NCBI RefSeq assembly: GCF_037152535.1
Contig: NZ_JBBCMA010000001.1
Coordinates: 372,001 to 436,000, forward strand
Reading direction: 5' to 3'
Length of the DNA stretch: 64,000 nucleotides
Source: Leclercia sp. AS011
Lineage (GTDB): Bacteria > Pseudomonadota > Gammaproteobacteria > Enterobacterales > Enterobacteriaceae
A program made the position numbers and the translations under genes. The notes under the pieces are model-generated. The model had not been told where the DNA came from. It was given only the letters and a program-made list of their open reading frames with translations, and searched no databases. Of this stretch, positions 1 to 10,776 are shown piece by piece. The stretch's first letter is position 1, and every line of letters begins with the position of its first letter.

Positions 1-476
1 GTCACTACCGGCGTACCGGGCTGTGGCTGGTGCTGCTCGGCCTGGCGATTAATCTCCCGGCGGTGATCGCCCAGTGGTATGTCAGCTGGGACTACCGCTG
101 GTGTGCGTTTCTGTTACAGGCCCCGCGCGAACTGAGCGCACCCTTTCAGACCATCGGCTATGCTGCGCTGATATACGGCTTCTGGCCGCAGCTCTGCCGT
201 TTCCGGCTGGTGATGGCGATAGCCTGCGTCGGGCGCATGGCGCTCAGCAATTACCTTCTCCAGACGCTGATCTGCACTACATTGTTCTACCACCTCGGCC
301 TGTTTATGCATTTTGATCGCCTGCAGCTGTTGGGCTTCGTCCTGCCCATCTGGCTGGTGAATATTCTGTTCTCCGTTTTCTGGCTGCGTCATTTCCGCCA
401 GGGGCCGCTGGAGTGGCTGTGGCGACAATTGACCGCACGTGCTGCAGGGGTTTCATTAAGTAATACATCCGGATAA
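1..476 (+). CDS. yeiB: YeiB, DUF418 inner-membrane protein (3' part)
   Basis: The reading frame is open from the left edge (first full codon at base 3) and stops at 474-476, so only the C-terminal ~157 residues are visible. They are hydrophobic, with several membrane segments and a closing basic stretch (HFRQGPLEWLWRQLT). That RxGPxEWxxR ending is typical of DUF418 proteins. The E. coli neighbour of galS is yeiB, which supports the name. The function of the family is not established; it is an inner-membrane protein. The gene is truncated by the window, not by mutation. Confidence 0.85.
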   Translation, partial: HYRRTGLWLVLLGLAINLPAVIAQWYVSWDYRWCAFLLQAPRELSAPFQTIGYAALIYGFWPQLCRFRLVMAIACVGRMALSNYLLQTLICTTLFYHLGLFMHFDRLQLLGFVLPIWLVNILFSVFWLRHFRQGPLEWLWRQLTARAAGVSLSNTSG

Positions 477-505
477 CGATCTGGATCACAATCATTAACA
501 AAACG

Positions 506-521
506 GATGTAACCGTTTTCA
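506..521. promoter_or_regulatory. GalR/GalS-type operator upstream of galS
   Basis: GATGTAACCGTTTTCA fits the gal-family operator consensus (GTGKAANCGNTTNCAC) at most positions. The same 16 bases recur at 1666-1681 in front of mglB. Autoregulation of galS by GalS/GalR is known in E. coli; here it is inferred from the site. Confidence 0.75.
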
Positions 522-525
522 TCCT

Positions 526-541
526 TGTGAGCTTCTTCACG
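526..541. promoter_or_regulatory. CRP site upstream of galS
   Basis: TGTGA-N6-TCACG, one base off the perfect CRP palindrome. Its centre lies about 41 bp before a plausible start point near 575, with a -10-like CAGAAT at 563-568. This is a class II arrangement immediately next to the gal operator. Confidence 0.65.
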
Positions 542-631
542 TAGTCCTCCCTCTCTCGCTGCCAGAATAGTCACCTTGCTAAACACAGGGGGTGTCTGTG
601 AGTTGCTGCAATCTAAATAAGGGTGGTGAAT

Positions 632-1654
632 ATGATCACCATTCGTGACGTCGCGCGTCAGGCGGGCGTTTCTGTCGCCACCGTTTCCCGGGTCCTCAAC
701 AACAGCGCGCTGGTCAGTCCGGAGACGCGCGAGAGCGTGATGAAAGCCGTCACCGCGCTGGGCTACCGGCCAAACGCTAACGCTCAGGCGCTGGCAACCC
801 AGGTCAGCGACACCATCGGCGTGGTGGTGATGGACGTGTCGGATGCCTTCTTTGGTGCCCTGGTGAAAGCCGTAGACATGGTCGCCCAGGAGCACCAGAA
901 AAACGTGCTGATCGGCAACAGCTATCACGAGGCGGAAAAAGAGCGTAACGCCATTGAGGTGCTGATTCGTCAGCGCTGTAACGCCCTGATCGTCCACTCA
1001 AAAGCCTTAAGCGATGAGGAGCTGTCGGCCCTGATGGAGCAGATCCCCGGCATGGTGCTGATCAACCGCATCGTGCCCGGCTATGCCCACCGCTGCGTCT
1101 GCCTTGATAACGTCAGCGGCGCGATGATGGCGACGCGGATGCTGGTGAATAACGGACATCAACGCATCGGCTATCTTGCTTCAAGCCACCGCATTGAAGA
1201 TGACGAAATGCGGCGTGAAGGCTGGCAGAAAGCGTTACTGGAGCAGGGCATTACCGCCTCGGACAGCTGGATCGGCACCGGCGCGCCGGACATGCAGGGC
1301 GGGGAGGCGGCTATGGTGGAGCTGCTTGGCCGCAACCTGCAGCTGACCGCGGTCTTTGCCTATAACGACAGCATGGCCGCAGGCGCGCTGACGGCATTGA
1401 AGGACAACGGCATTGCGGTGCCACAGCATCTGTCATTGATTGGTTTCGATGATATTCCGATTGCCCGTTACACGGACCCGCAGCTGACCACGGTGCGCTA
1501 CCCGATCGCCTCGATGGCCCGGCTGGCCACGGAGCTGGCGTTACAGGGTGCCGCAGGGAAGCTGGATATCTCCGCAACCCACTGTTTCATGCCGACTTTA
1601 GTGCGTCGCCATTCGGTTGCCATTCGGCAAATTGTGGCGCCGATCACTAACTAA
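632..1654 (+). CDS. galS: GalS, galactose isorepressor (LacI family)
   Basis: LacI/GalR-family transcription factor of 340 residues that represses the mgl galactose transporter and its own gene, with D-galactose as inducer. The N-terminus [20 protein letters not shown] is the LacI-type helix-turn-helix plus hinge region. Residues from about 60 onward form the periplasmic-binding-protein-like effector domain ([16 protein letters not shown] and [18 protein letters not shown] are near-identical to E. coli GalS). Two in-frame GTG codons lie just upstream at 623 and 626. ATG 632 was chosen because it gives the E. coli N-terminus MITIRDVA. The gene precedes mglBAC, the usual order, and is preceded by its own operator and CRP site. 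Confidence 0.96.
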   Translation: MITIRDVARQAGVSVATVSRVLNNSALVSPETRESVMKAVTALGYRPNANAQALATQVSDTIGVVVMDVSDAFFGALVKAVDMVAQEHQKNVLIGNSYHEAEKERNAIEVLIRQRCNALIVHSKALSDEELSALMEQIPGMVLINRIVPGYAHRCVCLDNVSGAMMATRMLVNNGHQRIGYLASSHRIEDDEMRREGWQKALLEQGITASDSWIGTGAPDMQGGEAAMVELLGRNLQLTAVFAYNDSMAAGALTALKDNGIAVPQHLSLIGFDDIPIARYTDPQLTTVRYPIASMARLATELALQGAAGKLDISATHCFMPTLVRRHSVAIRQIVAPITN

Positions 1655-1665
1655 TAATCAGCGGT

Positions 1666-1681
1666 GATGTAACCGTTTTCA
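1666..1681. promoter_or_regulatory. GalR/GalS operator of the mgl promoter
   Basis: GATGTAACCGTTTTCA is identical to the site before galS. It begins 12 bases after the galS stop codon and abuts the CRP site, matching the known mgl control region in which GalS binds upstream of CRP. Confidence 0.78.
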
Positions 1682-1684
1682 ATT

Positions 1685-1727
1685 TGTGAGTAAATTCACA
1701 GTAAGTTAACAATGCGCTGTCTATGAT
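1685..1727 (+). promoter_or_regulatory. CRP-dependent mglBAC promoter
   Basis: TGTGAGTAAATTCACA at 1685-1700 is a perfect TGTGA-N6-TCACA CRP palindrome. A -10-like TATGAT lies at 1722-1727, which puts the CRP centre about 41 bp upstream of a start near 1734 (class II). The long leader of about 210 bases before mglB is AT-rich and holds no ORF I can support. Confidence 0.75.
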
Positions 1728-1945
1728 GTCAGCGTTTTAGTGACTGAAACGCTATGTAACGGTGAATAATCACTTTCACTATAGCCAGGGCACGTTAAAC
1801 ATCCAAAAAAACGCATTCTGGAGCGTTACCGACCAAGGAAGATAGAAATTTTATAAGTGGACTTCGGCCGGCATTAACGTTTCCTTAACACTTGCCCGCC
1901 GATCGTTATTCACACGAACTACCCTGCATAAAAACCGGAGATATC

Positions 1946-2944
1946 ATGAATAAGAAGGTGTTGACTCTGTCTGCTCTTATGGCAAGCATGCTTTTTGGTG
2001 CGACCGCTCACGCTGCAGATAGCCGTATTGGTGTGACTATCTATAAATACGACGACAACTTTATGTCTGTTGTGCGTAAGGCCATCGAAAAAGAGGGTAA
2101 ATCAGCGCCAGACGTGCAGCTGCTGATGAATGACTCCCAGAATGACCAGTCAAAACAGAACGACCAGATTGACGTTCTGCTGGCAAAAGGCGTGAAAGCG
2201 CTGGCTATCAACCTGGTTGACCCGGCGGCTGCAGGCACCGTTATTGAGAAAGCGCGTGGTCAGAATGTGCCAATTGTCTTCTTCAACAAAGAACCTTCCC
2301 GTAAGGCGCTGGATAGCTACGACAAAGCCTTCTACGTGGGCACCGACTCTAAAGAATCCGGCATCATTCAGGGCGACCTGATTGCTAAACACTGGGCGGC
2401 TAACCCGAACTGGGATCTGAACAAAGACGGTCAGGTGCAGTTCGTTCTGCTGAAAGGCGAGCCAGGCCACCCGGATGCTGAAGCACGTACCACTTACGTG
2501 ATCAAAGAGCTGAACGACAAGGGTCTGAAAACCCAGCAGCTGGCATTAGATACCGCCATGTGGGATACCGCCCAGGCGAAAGATAAGATGGACGCATGGC
2601 TGTCCGGCCCGAACGCTGACAAAATCGAAGTGGTTATCGCCAACAACGATGCGATGGCTATGGGTGCAGTAGAAGCCCTGAAAGCACACAACAAATCCTC
2701 TATTCCGGTATTTGGCGTGGATGCGCTGCCAGAAGCGCTGGCACTGGTTAAATCTGGCGCCATGGCCGGTACCGTTCTTAACGATGCCAACAACCAGGCA
2801 AAAGCCACCTTCGATCTGGCGAAAAACCTGGCAGAAGGCAAAGGCGCAGCTGACGGCACCAACTGGAAAATCGACAACAAAGTTGTTCGCGTACCTTACG
2901 TTGGCGTAGATCAGGAAAACCTGGCGCAGTTCACCGGTAAATAA
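1946..2944 (+). CDS. mglB: MglB, D-galactose/D-glucose-binding periplasmic protein
   Basis: Substrate-binding protein of the MglABC importer and ligand of the Trg chemoreceptor. It has 332 residues, equal to E. coli MglB. A Sec signal peptide ([23 protein letters not shown]) is cleaved before ADSRIG. The mature protein carries the sugar-binding periplasmic fold, including the DxNxDxQ-like calcium loop DLNKDGQVQ and the sugar-contact region around [23 protein letters not shown]. The frame is open upstream to about 1892, but ATG 1946 has CGGAG six bases before it and begins the signal peptide. It is the first gene of mglBAC, with a hairpin after the stop. Confidence 0.97.
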   Translation: MNKKVLTLSALMASMLFGATAHAADSRIGVTIYKYDDNFMSVVRKAIEKEGKSAPDVQLLMNDSQNDQSKQNDQIDVLLAKGVKALAINLVDPAAAGTVIEKARGQNVPIVFFNKEPSRKALDSYDKAFYVGTDSKESGIIQGDLIAKHWAANPNWDLNKDGQVQFVLLKGEPGHPDAEARTTYVIKELNDKGLKTQQLALDTAMWDTAQAKDKMDAWLSGPNADKIEVVIANNDAMAMGAVEALKAHNKSSIPVFGVDALPEALALVKSGAMAGTVLNDANNQAKATFDLAKNLAEGKGAADGTNWKIDNKVVRVPYVGVDQENLAQFTGK

Positions 2945-2960
2945 GTTTTAGCATTCCACT

Positions 2961-2983
2961 GGGCGCAGTTTCTGCGCCCTTTT
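2961..2983 (+). terminator. Hairpin with T-run between mglB and mglA
   Basis: GGGCGCAG / CTGCGCCC with a 3-base loop followed by TTTT. It sits 17 bases after the mglB stop inside the operon. It probably attenuates transcription or protects the mglB message, giving more binding protein than ATPase and permease. Confidence 0.7.
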
Positions 2984-3015
2984 ATCACGCGACGCGAGGC
3001 CGAGAAGGTATAATT

Positions 3016-4536
3016 ATGGTCAGCACAACGACTCAGTCGTCCGGTGAATACTTGTTGGAAATGAGCGGTATCAACAAGTCTTTTCCCGGGGTTAAAGCAC
3101 TGGATAATGTTAATTTAAAAGTACGGCCTCACTCCATTCACGCCTTAATGGGTGAAAATGGTGCGGGTAAATCAACATTATTGAAATGCTTATTTGGGAT
3201 CTATCAAAAAGATTCTGGCAGCATTCTTTTTCAGGGGAAAGAGATCGATTTCCATTCTGCCAAAGAGGCACTGGAAAACGGTATTTCGATGGTTCACCAG
3301 GAACTTAACCTGGTTCTTCAACGTTCTGTTATGGACAATATGTGGCTGGGTCGTTATCCGACCAAAGGCGTATTTGTCGATCAGGACAAAATGTATCGTG
3401 ATACCAAAGCGATTTTTGATGAACTGGATATTGATATCGATCCGCGTGCGCGCGTCGGTACGTTATCCGTTTCACAAATGCAGATGATTGAAATTGCCAA
3501 GGCCTTCTCCTATAACGCGAAAATCGTGATTATGGATGAGCCTACCTCTTCGTTAACGGAAAAAGAGGTGAATCACCTGTTCACCATTATCCGTAAGCTG
3601 AAGGATCGCGGCTGCGGCATCGTCTATATCTCGCACAAAATGGAAGAGATCTTCCAGCTGTGTGATGAGATCACGGTCCTGCGTGACGGCCAGTGGATCG
3701 CCACCCAGCCGCTGGAAGGGCTGGACATGGACAAGATCATCGCCATGATGGTCGGTCGCTCCCTGAACCAGCGTTTCCCGAATAAAGAGAACAAGCCGGG
3801 CGAAGTGATTCTGGAAGTGCGCAACCTGACGTCGCTGCGTCAGCCCTCCATCCGCGATATCTCCTTCGACCTGCATAAAGGCGAAATCCTTGGGATTGCC
3901 GGTCTGGTGGGGGCCAAGCGTACCGATATCGTGGAGACCCTGTTCGGGATCCGTGAGAAATCCGGCGGGACCATCACCCTGCACGGCAAAAAGATCAATA
4001 ACCATAACGCCAACGAAGCCATTAACCATGGTTTTGCGCTGGTGACGGAAGAGCGTCGCTCGACCGGTATTTACGCTTACCTGGATATTAACTTTAACTC
4101 CTTAATTTCTAATATTCATAATTACAAAAACAAAATCGGTCTGTTGGATAATTCCCGCATGAAGAGCGATACCCAGTGGGTAATTGACTCGATGCGCGTA
4201 AAAACCCCAGGACACCGCACGCAAATTGGCTCGCTCTCCGGTGGTAACCAGCAAAAGGTTATTATTGGCCGCTGGTTATTAACTCAACCTGAAATTCTGA
4301 TGCTGGATGAACCCACCCGCGGTATCGACGTTGGTGCAAAGTTTGAAATTTATCAGCTGATTGCTGAATTAGCCAAGAAAGATAAAGGGATTATTATTAT
4401 TTCGTCCGAAATGCCGGAATTGTTAGGGATCACAGATCGTATTCTGGTCATGAGCAATGGTCTCGTTGCCGGAATTGTTGAAACCAAAACGACAACGCAA
4501 AACGAAATTTTGCGTCTTGCGTCTTTGCACCTTTAA
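3016..4536 (+). CDS. mglA: MglA, galactose/methyl-galactoside ABC transporter ATPase
   Basis: Double ATPase of the sugar-specific CUT2 family, 506 residues as in E. coli. The first half has Walker [10 protein letters not shown] (about residue 47), Q-loop MVHQELNL, signature LSVSQ and Walker [11 protein letters not shown]. The second half has the degenerate Walker [10 protein letters not shown], signature SGGNQQK and Walker [11 protein letters not shown]. Such a weakened second nucleotide site is normal for CUT2 transporters. It energises import through MglC of galactose delivered by MglB. ATG 3016 follows a GAGAAGG-type ribosome-binding site. Confidence 0.97.
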   Translation: MVSTTTQSSGEYLLEMSGINKSFPGVKALDNVNLKVRPHSIHALMGENGAGKSTLLKCLFGIYQKDSGSILFQGKEIDFHSAKEALENGISMVHQELNLVLQRSVMDNMWLGRYPTKGVFVDQDKMYRDTKAIFDELDIDIDPRARVGTLSVSQMQMIEIAKAFSYNAKIVIMDEPTSSLTEKEVNHLFTIIRKLKDRGCGIVYISHKMEEIFQLCDEITVLRDGQWIATQPLEGLDMDKIIAMMVGRSLNQRFPNKENKPGEVILEVRNLTSLRQPSIRDISFDLHKGEILGIAGLVGAKRTDIVETLFGIREKSGGTITLHGKKINNHNANEAINHGFALVTEERRSTGIYAYLDINFNSLISNIHNYKNKIGLLDNSRMKSDTQWVIDSMRVKTPGHRTQIGSLSGGNQQKVIIGRWLLTQPEILMLDEPTRGIDVGAKFEIYQLIAELAKKDKGIIIISSEMPELLGITDRILVMSNGLVAGIVETKTTTQNEILRLASLHL

Positions 4537-4551
4537 GATCAGGGGCTCCTC

Positions 4552-5562
4552 ATGAGTGCGTTAAATAAGAAAAGTTTTCTTACTTATCTGAAAGAAGGCG
4601 GTATTTACGTTGTTCTTTTAGTCTTGCTGGCCATTATTATTTTCCAGGATCCAACCTTCTTAAGTCTGCTGAACTTAAGTAACATTCTGACTCAGTCTTC
4701 GGTACGTATCATTATCGCGCTGGGCGTGGCGGGTCTGATTGTCACCCAGGGTACTGACCTGTCAGCCGGTCGTCAGGTCGGTCTGGCGGCAGTTGTCGCG
4801 GCAACGCTTTTGCAGTCGATGGAAAACGCCAACAAGGTGTTCCCGGAAATGGCGACCATGCCCATTATCCTGGTGGTCCTGATTGTCTGCGTTATCGGTG
4901 CGGTCATTGGTCTGATTAACGGCATCATCATCGCCTACCTGAACGTCACACCGTTCATCACTACCCTGGGCACGATGATCATCGTTTACGGTATCAACTC
5001 CCTGTACTACGACTTCGTGGGTGCCTCGCCGATTTCTGGTTTCGACAGCGGCTTCTCCACCTTTGCGCAGGGCTTTATCGCGCTGGGCAGCTTCCGTCTC
5101 TCTTACATCACCTTCTATGCCCTGATTGCGGTGGCCTTTGTCTGGGTGCTGTGGAACAAAACCCGCTTCGGTAAGAACATCTTCGCTATCGGCGGTAACC
5201 CGGAAGCGGCGAAAGTCTCCGGTGTTAACGTGGCGCTGAACCTGCTGGTGATCTATGCCCTGTCCGGCGTGTTCTACGCGTTCGGTGGTTTGCTGGAAGC
5301 AGGCCGTATCGGCTCAGCCACCAACAACCTCGGCTTTATGTATGAGCTGGATGCGATTGCCGCGTGCGTCGTGGGTGGCGTGTCGTTCAGCGGGGGTGTA
5401 GGTACCGTTCTGGGCGTGGTAACCGGTGTGATCATCTTCACCGTTATCAACTACGGCCTGACCTATATCGGCGTCAACCCGTACTGGCAGTACATCATCA
5501 AGGGCGCGATCATTATCTTCGCTGTTGCGCTCGACTCCCTGAAGTACGCGCGTAAGAAGTAA
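4552..5562 (+). CDS. mglC: MglC, galactose ABC transporter permease
   Basis: Inner-membrane permease of 336 residues, BPD_transp_2 (RbsC/AraH) family, with about ten hydrophobic segments. The conserved cytoplasmic loop GGNPEAAKVSGVNV, which contacts the ATPase, is present near residue 220. It starts 15 bases after the mglA stop, so the two are co-transcribed and probably translationally coupled. It is the last gene of mglBAC and is followed by a strong terminator. Confidence 0.97.
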   Translation: MSALNKKSFLTYLKEGGIYVVLLVLLAIIIFQDPTFLSLLNLSNILTQSSVRIIIALGVAGLIVTQGTDLSAGRQVGLAAVVAATLLQSMENANKVFPEMATMPIILVVLIVCVIGAVIGLINGIIIAYLNVTPFITTLGTMIIVYGINSLYYDFVGASPISGFDSGFSTFAQGFIALGSFRLSYITFYALIAVAFVWVLWNKTRFGKNIFAIGGNPEAAKVSGVNVALNLLVIYALSGVFYAFGGLLEAGRIGSATNNLGFMYELDAIAACVVGGVSFSGGVGTVLGVVTGVIIFTVINYGLTYIGVNPYWQYIIKGAIIIFAVALDSLKYARKK

Positions 5563-5574
5563 TCATCCTATTGC

Positions 5575-5609
5575 AAAAAAAACCCGCTTATCATAAGCGG
5601 GTTTTTTTA
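5575..5609 (+). terminator. Rho-independent terminator of mglBAC
   Basis: AACCCGCTTA, a TCA loop and TAAGCGGGTT, followed by a T-run and preceded by an A-run. The palindrome is nearly perfect and can act in both directions. Confidence 0.9.
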
Positions 5610-5974
5610 TGCTAGATAAATCTATGAGTATTTTTGATATCGGCCCACACCTTAACATCTGCTCTTTGGCATGTTTTCACCGATATTCATCCCAGCGAGC
5701 GTGAAGGCTAGCAAAAATATTAATGTCACTTATATTACTCATTAGCGAAGATAATAGAGGCTAATGTGTAGTATATCACGCATTAGTTATGGTTAGATTG
5801 CTTTCCAGTCCTGATAAAATTAACAAAAATTTTTATGATTTCAAATAGTCTATATTCATATCCTTTACGTCAGTTTAACTAATATGCATGCCACACCATT
5901 TAATATTAATTATATCTATTTGATTACGATCAACCGCACACAATGAAAATTCATCCATTCTGCCATTTTAAGAT
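5610..5974. other. AT-rich intergenic region, no supported gene
   Basis: The base composition falls clearly below that of the flanking genes. A 31-codon frame starting at about 5630 has no ribosome-binding site and begins at the mgl terminator. In E. coli this interval holds yeiS, which I do not find. The region probably arrived with, or serves as promoter for, the gene at 5975. Confidence 0.5.
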
Positions 5975-6451
5975 ATGGGAATGCTATTTATGTGGCTGAT
6001 GTTTTGCATTTTTCTAATTGTTATTATCTATTTATGTATCAAATTGACGCCCACCAGGCGTGAGCGGGAAGAAGCCAAAATGGCTAATTCTCGGGCAGAA
6101 GCTAGTAGACGCATTCTGGCTGCAGAGAAAAACCTGTACAAAGTTTTCCCTCAAAATAAAACAATCAAACCTCAGTCTGAACCAAGATCTTCTAAGAAAA
6201 AAGTCAAAGAAAAACTTTCGGTTAGAGATGCTGAGATCGAGATTTACTATGAAGACGCCAAAGGCGATATAACTCAACGCGAGATTCGAGTGATGACCTA
6301 CATAGTTCGGACAGGAAGAATTACAGCGTGGTGCCATCTCAGAAACGGGTTGCGGACATTTTATATTGACAGAATAATTAGCGCTGTTGATATGAATACG
6401 GGTGAAATCATTAACGATATTGATTTATACCTCGCAGACCACATTGGCTAA
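5975..6451 (+). CDS. Membrane-anchored protein with WYL-like C-terminal module
   Basis: Not recognised as a named gene. The 158-residue frame has one hydrophobic segment (residues ~3-23). A highly charged linker (RREREEAKMANSRAEA..., then KKKVKEK) occupies ~28-82 and would be cytoplasmic. Residues ~86-150 resemble the ligand-sensing WYL fold: a beta-rich stretch (AEIEIYYEDAKGDITQREI), the core AWCHLRNGLRTFYIDRI and the closing GEIINDIDLYL. WYL modules occur in transcription factors and defence regulators; here there is no HTH, so a membrane-tethered sensor is an inference. Codon and base composition are AT-rich, unlike its neighbours, which suggests horizontal acquisition. The start is uncertain (ATG 5975, 5981 or 5990), as none has a good Shine-Dalgarno. 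Confidence 0.6.
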   Translation: MGMLFMWLMFCIFLIVIIYLCIKLTPTRREREEAKMANSRAEASRRILAAEKNLYKVFPQNKTIKPQSEPRSSKKKVKEKLSVRDAEIEIYYEDAKGDITQREIRVMTYIVRTGRITAWCHLRNGLRTFYIDRIISAVDMNTGEIINDIDLYLADHIG

Positions 6452-6510
6452 AATAGCTGACTTGATAGCAGATACTGTCGTGAATGTCACTTTTCAGCTT
6501 GATAGTGCAA

Positions 6511-6545
6511 AACCCATCTTATTTACATCTAAGATGGGTTATTTC
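6511..6545. terminator. Terminator-like hairpin after the WYL-like gene
   Basis: AACCCATCTTA / TAAGATGGGTT, an 11-bp perfect inverted repeat with an 8-base loop. The T-run is poor (ATTTCT), so termination efficiency is uncertain. Beyond it, to 6674, I see only AT-rich sequence. Confidence 0.5.
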
Positions 6546-6674
6546 TATATATGTATTGAAAATGTTAAGTTTTGTTTAAATGTACTTTAGGCGGAAATAC
6601 CTTAATACATACGCCATCATTATCTTCGTAGTTGAGTCAGATTGCCTAAGCATGCGTGCAATGCGGTTTTTTAA

Positions 6675-6755
6675 GCCCGGCGGCGCTGCGCTTGCACGGG
6701 CCTACGGTATTGCGGGTTTTGTAGGCCGGGTAAGGCGAAGCCGCCACCCGGCGGG
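6675..6755. repeat. REP/BIME-type palindromic repeat pair
   Basis: Two inverted REP units: GCCCGGCGGCGCTGCGCTTG and, facing it, GTAGGCCGGGTAAGGCGAAG followed by CCGCCACCCGGC. The same family recurs at 21179, 34081, 37476, 48878 and 55511. It lies just downstream of sanA, a usual place for transcript-protecting REP elements. Confidence 0.85.
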
Positions 6756-6757
6756 GT

Positions 6758-8484
<1,727 letters not shown>

Positions 8485-8542
8485 GGCGTTGCCTCATAAA
8501 GGTTAATGGATCGGTAGTGTACGGAGCCGTTAAGGCTTTATA

Positions 8543-8558
8543 TGTGACTTAGATCTCA
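8543..8558. promoter_or_regulatory. CRP-like site upstream of cdd
   Basis: TGTGA-N6-TCTCA, one mismatch from the palindrome, about 60 bases upstream of the cdd start. A second partial half-site (TGTGTGCAAC) follows at 8562. CytR partners with tandem CRP sites at E. coli cdd; the CytR element was not resolved here. Confidence 0.5.
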
Positions 8559-8612
8559 TTATGTGTGCAACTTATGAAACTCAAATGAAAAATGCGCGAC
8601 GCGTCGCAAATT

Positions 8613-9308
8613 TTAGCCCAACACCGCCAGAATAATCGGGAACAGGAACGGCGCTATCAACGAGGTCATGATCCCGCAGATCACCAGCGCCAGGGAGCTG
8701 AATGCCCCTTCCTGATAATCCAGCTCCGCGCAGCGGGCGGTACCCAGGGCGTGCGACGCGGTACCCATCGCCAGACCGCGGGCAGATTTGGTGCGAATGC
8801 GCATGGCGTTCAGCAGGGTATGGCCTAACACCGCCCCGAGAATACCGACATAAATGACGCACACGGCGCTGATAGCAGGAATGCCGCCAAGACTGCCCCC
8901 CACCGCCATTGCAATAGGGGTAGTCACCGATTTAGGTAAAATAGAGGCCGCAATTTCCGGGGTGGCCCCCATCAGCAGCGCCACCGAGGTGCCGGTGATC
9001 ATTGCCACCACGCTACCCACCAGGCAGATGGTAATGATCGACTTCCAGCGGGCGCGGATCTGGTGCAGTTGCTCATATAAAGGGAAGGCCAGCGCCACCA
9101 CCGCAGGCTGCAACAGATCGTTCAGCACCTTGCTGCCCTGGAAATATTTTGCGTAGGGAATGCCGGTCAGCAGCAGGAACGGAATAATCACCACCATCGC
9201 CACCAGCAGGGGGTTAAGCAGCGGGAACTTCAGGCGCACCGCCAGCTTGCGGGCGGCGAAGAATACCGCCACGCTGAGCGGCAGCGACCACCAGATATTG
9301 GCCATCAT
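8613..9308 (-). CDS. yohK: YohK, LrgB/CidB-family membrane protein
   Basis: 231-residue protein with about seven hydrophobic segments and the LrgB-family motif ([22 protein letters not shown], here split by position ~120-143) plus [15 protein letters not shown]. In E. coli yohJK is linked to uptake of small carboxylates such as 3-hydroxypropionate; the Gram-positive relatives are holin/antiholin-like. The start codon overlaps the yohJ stop by four bases, so the two are translationally coupled. Confidence 0.93.
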   Translation of the reverse strand: MMANIWWSLPLSVAVFFAARKLAVRLKFPLLNPLLVAMVVIIPFLLLTGIPYAKYFQGSKVLNDLLQPAVVALAFPLYEQLHQIRARWKSIITICLVGSVVAMITGTSVALLMGATPEIAASILPKSVTTPIAMAVGGSLGGIPAISAVCVIYVGILGAVLGHTLLNAMRIRTKSARGLAMGTASHALGTARCAELDYQEGAFSSLALVICGIMTSLIAPFLFPIILAVLG

Positions 9309-9703
9309 TTTTTCTGTCCTTTTTGCCCAACCAGGTTACGTTCCCCATGCGCCAGATGCGTGCTCCAGCTCACCACTAAAAATACCACCAGCGTACTGAC
9401 GGTGCAGGAAACAAATATCGGACCAAACTGGGCGCTCAGCAGGTCGTAATACTGCATCACCCCCACCCCAATCGGCACGAACAGCAGCGCCATGTAGCGG
9501 ATCAGCACCGAGCAGCCGGGCTTCACCCAGTTTGCCGGGAGGATTTGCAGCGCAAGCAGCACGAACAGGATCAGCATGCCAATAATGCTGCCGGGGATGG
9601 TGATGGGCAGCAGGGAGGCGAGAAAGATCCCCGCATACAGGCAGGCATAAATAAGGATGAAGGCGCGAAGGTATTGCCAGACAACGATCAGTGATTTCTT
9701 CAT
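9305..9703 (-). CDS. yohJ: YohJ, LrgA/CidA-family membrane protein
   Basis: 132-residue protein with four hydrophobic segments and the LrgA signature [20 protein letters not shown]. It is the small partner of YohK. ATG at 9703 gives the E. coli-like start ([15 protein letters not shown]) and has GGACTTTCACC upstream; the longer frame to 9739 adds 12 residues without homology. Upstream is the divergent region of the second methionine aminopeptidase. Confidence 0.92.
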   Translation of the reverse strand: MKKSLIVVWQYLRAFILIYACLYAGIFLASLLPITIPGSIIGMLILFVLLALQILPANWVKPGCSVLIRYMALLFVPIGVGVMQYYDLLSAQFGPIFVSCTVSTLVVFLVVSWSTHLAHGERNLVGQKGQKK

Positions 9704-9770
9704 GGTGAAAGTCCTTAGTGGAACGCATTCATCATACAATTAAAACTGGAAACGTGCTACGGATCACATC

Positions 9771-9938
9771 ATGACTTTTGAGCATACCAGACATTACTTT
9801 CTGGAACCCTGGGCATTTCCCCAAACCAGAAGAGACAATGCGGCGCTGACAGGATACGATCAACAGCTCAAGCTGGTGCTGTTGCAATCCGGCTTCGCCC
9901 CTTTACTGGAGATGAACAATGCCCTCAATTCTCATTAA
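9771..9938 (+). CDS. Possible 55-codon ORF overlapping the aminopeptidase start
   Basis: Unrecognised. The frame starts ATG ACT TTT GAG and ends at TAA 9936-9938, overlapping the downstream methionine aminopeptidase by 20 bases. The product begins MTFEHTRHYFLEPWAFPQTR and ends LLQSGFAPLLEMNNALNSH. It has no membrane segment. There is no clear Shine-Dalgarno. The overlap would allow translational coupling. Some relatives carry a small ParD-like gene before such an aminopeptidase, but I cannot show this one is related. It may also be only a leader or chance frame. Confidence 0.3.
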   Translation: MTFEHTRHYFLEPWAFPQTRRDNAALTGYDQQLKLVLLQSGFAPLLEMNNALNSH

Positions 9939-10698
9939 AACCGCCGATGAGCTCGCCCGTCAGCGCCACGCGGGCGAACTGCTGGCCTCGGTGTTTACCA
10001 TGCTGGACGAATTTATTAAGCCTGGCGTATCAACCATGGAGATCAATAATCGCGCAGAGGCGTTTATTGTCGACCAGCTAAAGTCTCGCCCGGCCAGCAA
10101 AGGGCAGTATGATTACCCTTACGTGCTGAACACCTCGGTGAACGACGTGGTCTGCCACGGGATCCCTAAGGAGTCGGAACACCTTAAGTCGGGTGCCATC
10201 GTTAACGTCGACATTACCCTCGAGAACGCGGGCATGATCGCCGACTCCAGTAAAATGTATCTTATTGGTGAGGTTTCGCCTCTGGCCCGCCGGCTGGTCA
10301 AAGCGACCTACGAGGGGATGTGGAAGGGGATTAAGGCCGTAAAACCGGGCGCGACGCTGGGGGATATCGGCCACGCCATTCAGTCATACGTTGAGAGCCA
10401 GGGCTACAGCGTCGTACGCGAGTATTGCGGCCACGGCATTGGCAAAGAGATGCACGAAGAGCCGCAGATCCTGCACTACGGCAAACCCGGCGAAGGCCCG
10501 GTGTTGCAGGAAGGGATGGTCTTTACCATCGAACCGATGATCAACCAGGGCGACAGCCGCATTAAAACGAAGAAGGACGGCTGGACGGTGGTCACCCGGG
10601 ACAAAAAGCTCTCTGCACAGTGGGAACATACCGTCGCCGTGACGGCGGACGGGTTTGAGGTGCTGACCCTGCGCCCGGAAGAGACCCTCCCCGATTAA
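9919..10698 (+). CDS. Second type I methionine aminopeptidase
   Basis: M24A-family metallopeptidase (259 residues) that would remove the initiator methionine from nascent proteins. All five metal ligands are present: D98, D109, H172, E205 and E236, in VNVDITL, IADSSKM, GHGIGKEMHEEP, TIEPM and QWEHTV. It is only moderately similar to housekeeping Map, which in enterobacteria lies beside rpsB, so this is taken as a paralogue; the primary map is not in this window. TGGAGATGAACA precedes ATG 9919. E. coli K-12 has no such gene between yohJ and dusC, so it is an insertion relative to that genome. Confidence 0.88.
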   Translation: MPSILIKTADELARQRHAGELLASVFTMLDEFIKPGVSTMEINNRAEAFIVDQLKSRPASKGQYDYPYVLNTSVNDVVCHGIPKESEHLKSGAIVNVDITLENAGMIADSSKMYLIGEVSPLARRLVKATYEGMWKGIKAVKPGATLGDIGHAIQSYVESQGYSVVREYCGHGIGKEMHEEPQILHYGKPGEGPVLQEGMVFTIEPMINQGDSRIKTKKDGWTVVTRDKKLSAQWEHTVAVTADGFEVLTLRPEETLPD

Positions 10699-10776
10699 GA
10701 CCCTAACCTACCCCTGACGCTTCCCACCTTTGGCGGGAGCGGCTACTATAGCGCGTCTTTTTTTACGGGTACTGAT

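Noticed and set aside
5630..5725. 31-codon ORF after the mgl terminator
   Set aside because: Begins inside the terminator T-run area, has no ribosome-binding site and no resemblance to YeiS.
9771..9938. Calling the 55-codon ORF a ParD-like antitoxin
   Set aside because: Its sequence does not show the ribbon-helix-helix pattern; kept only as an unassigned possible ORF.
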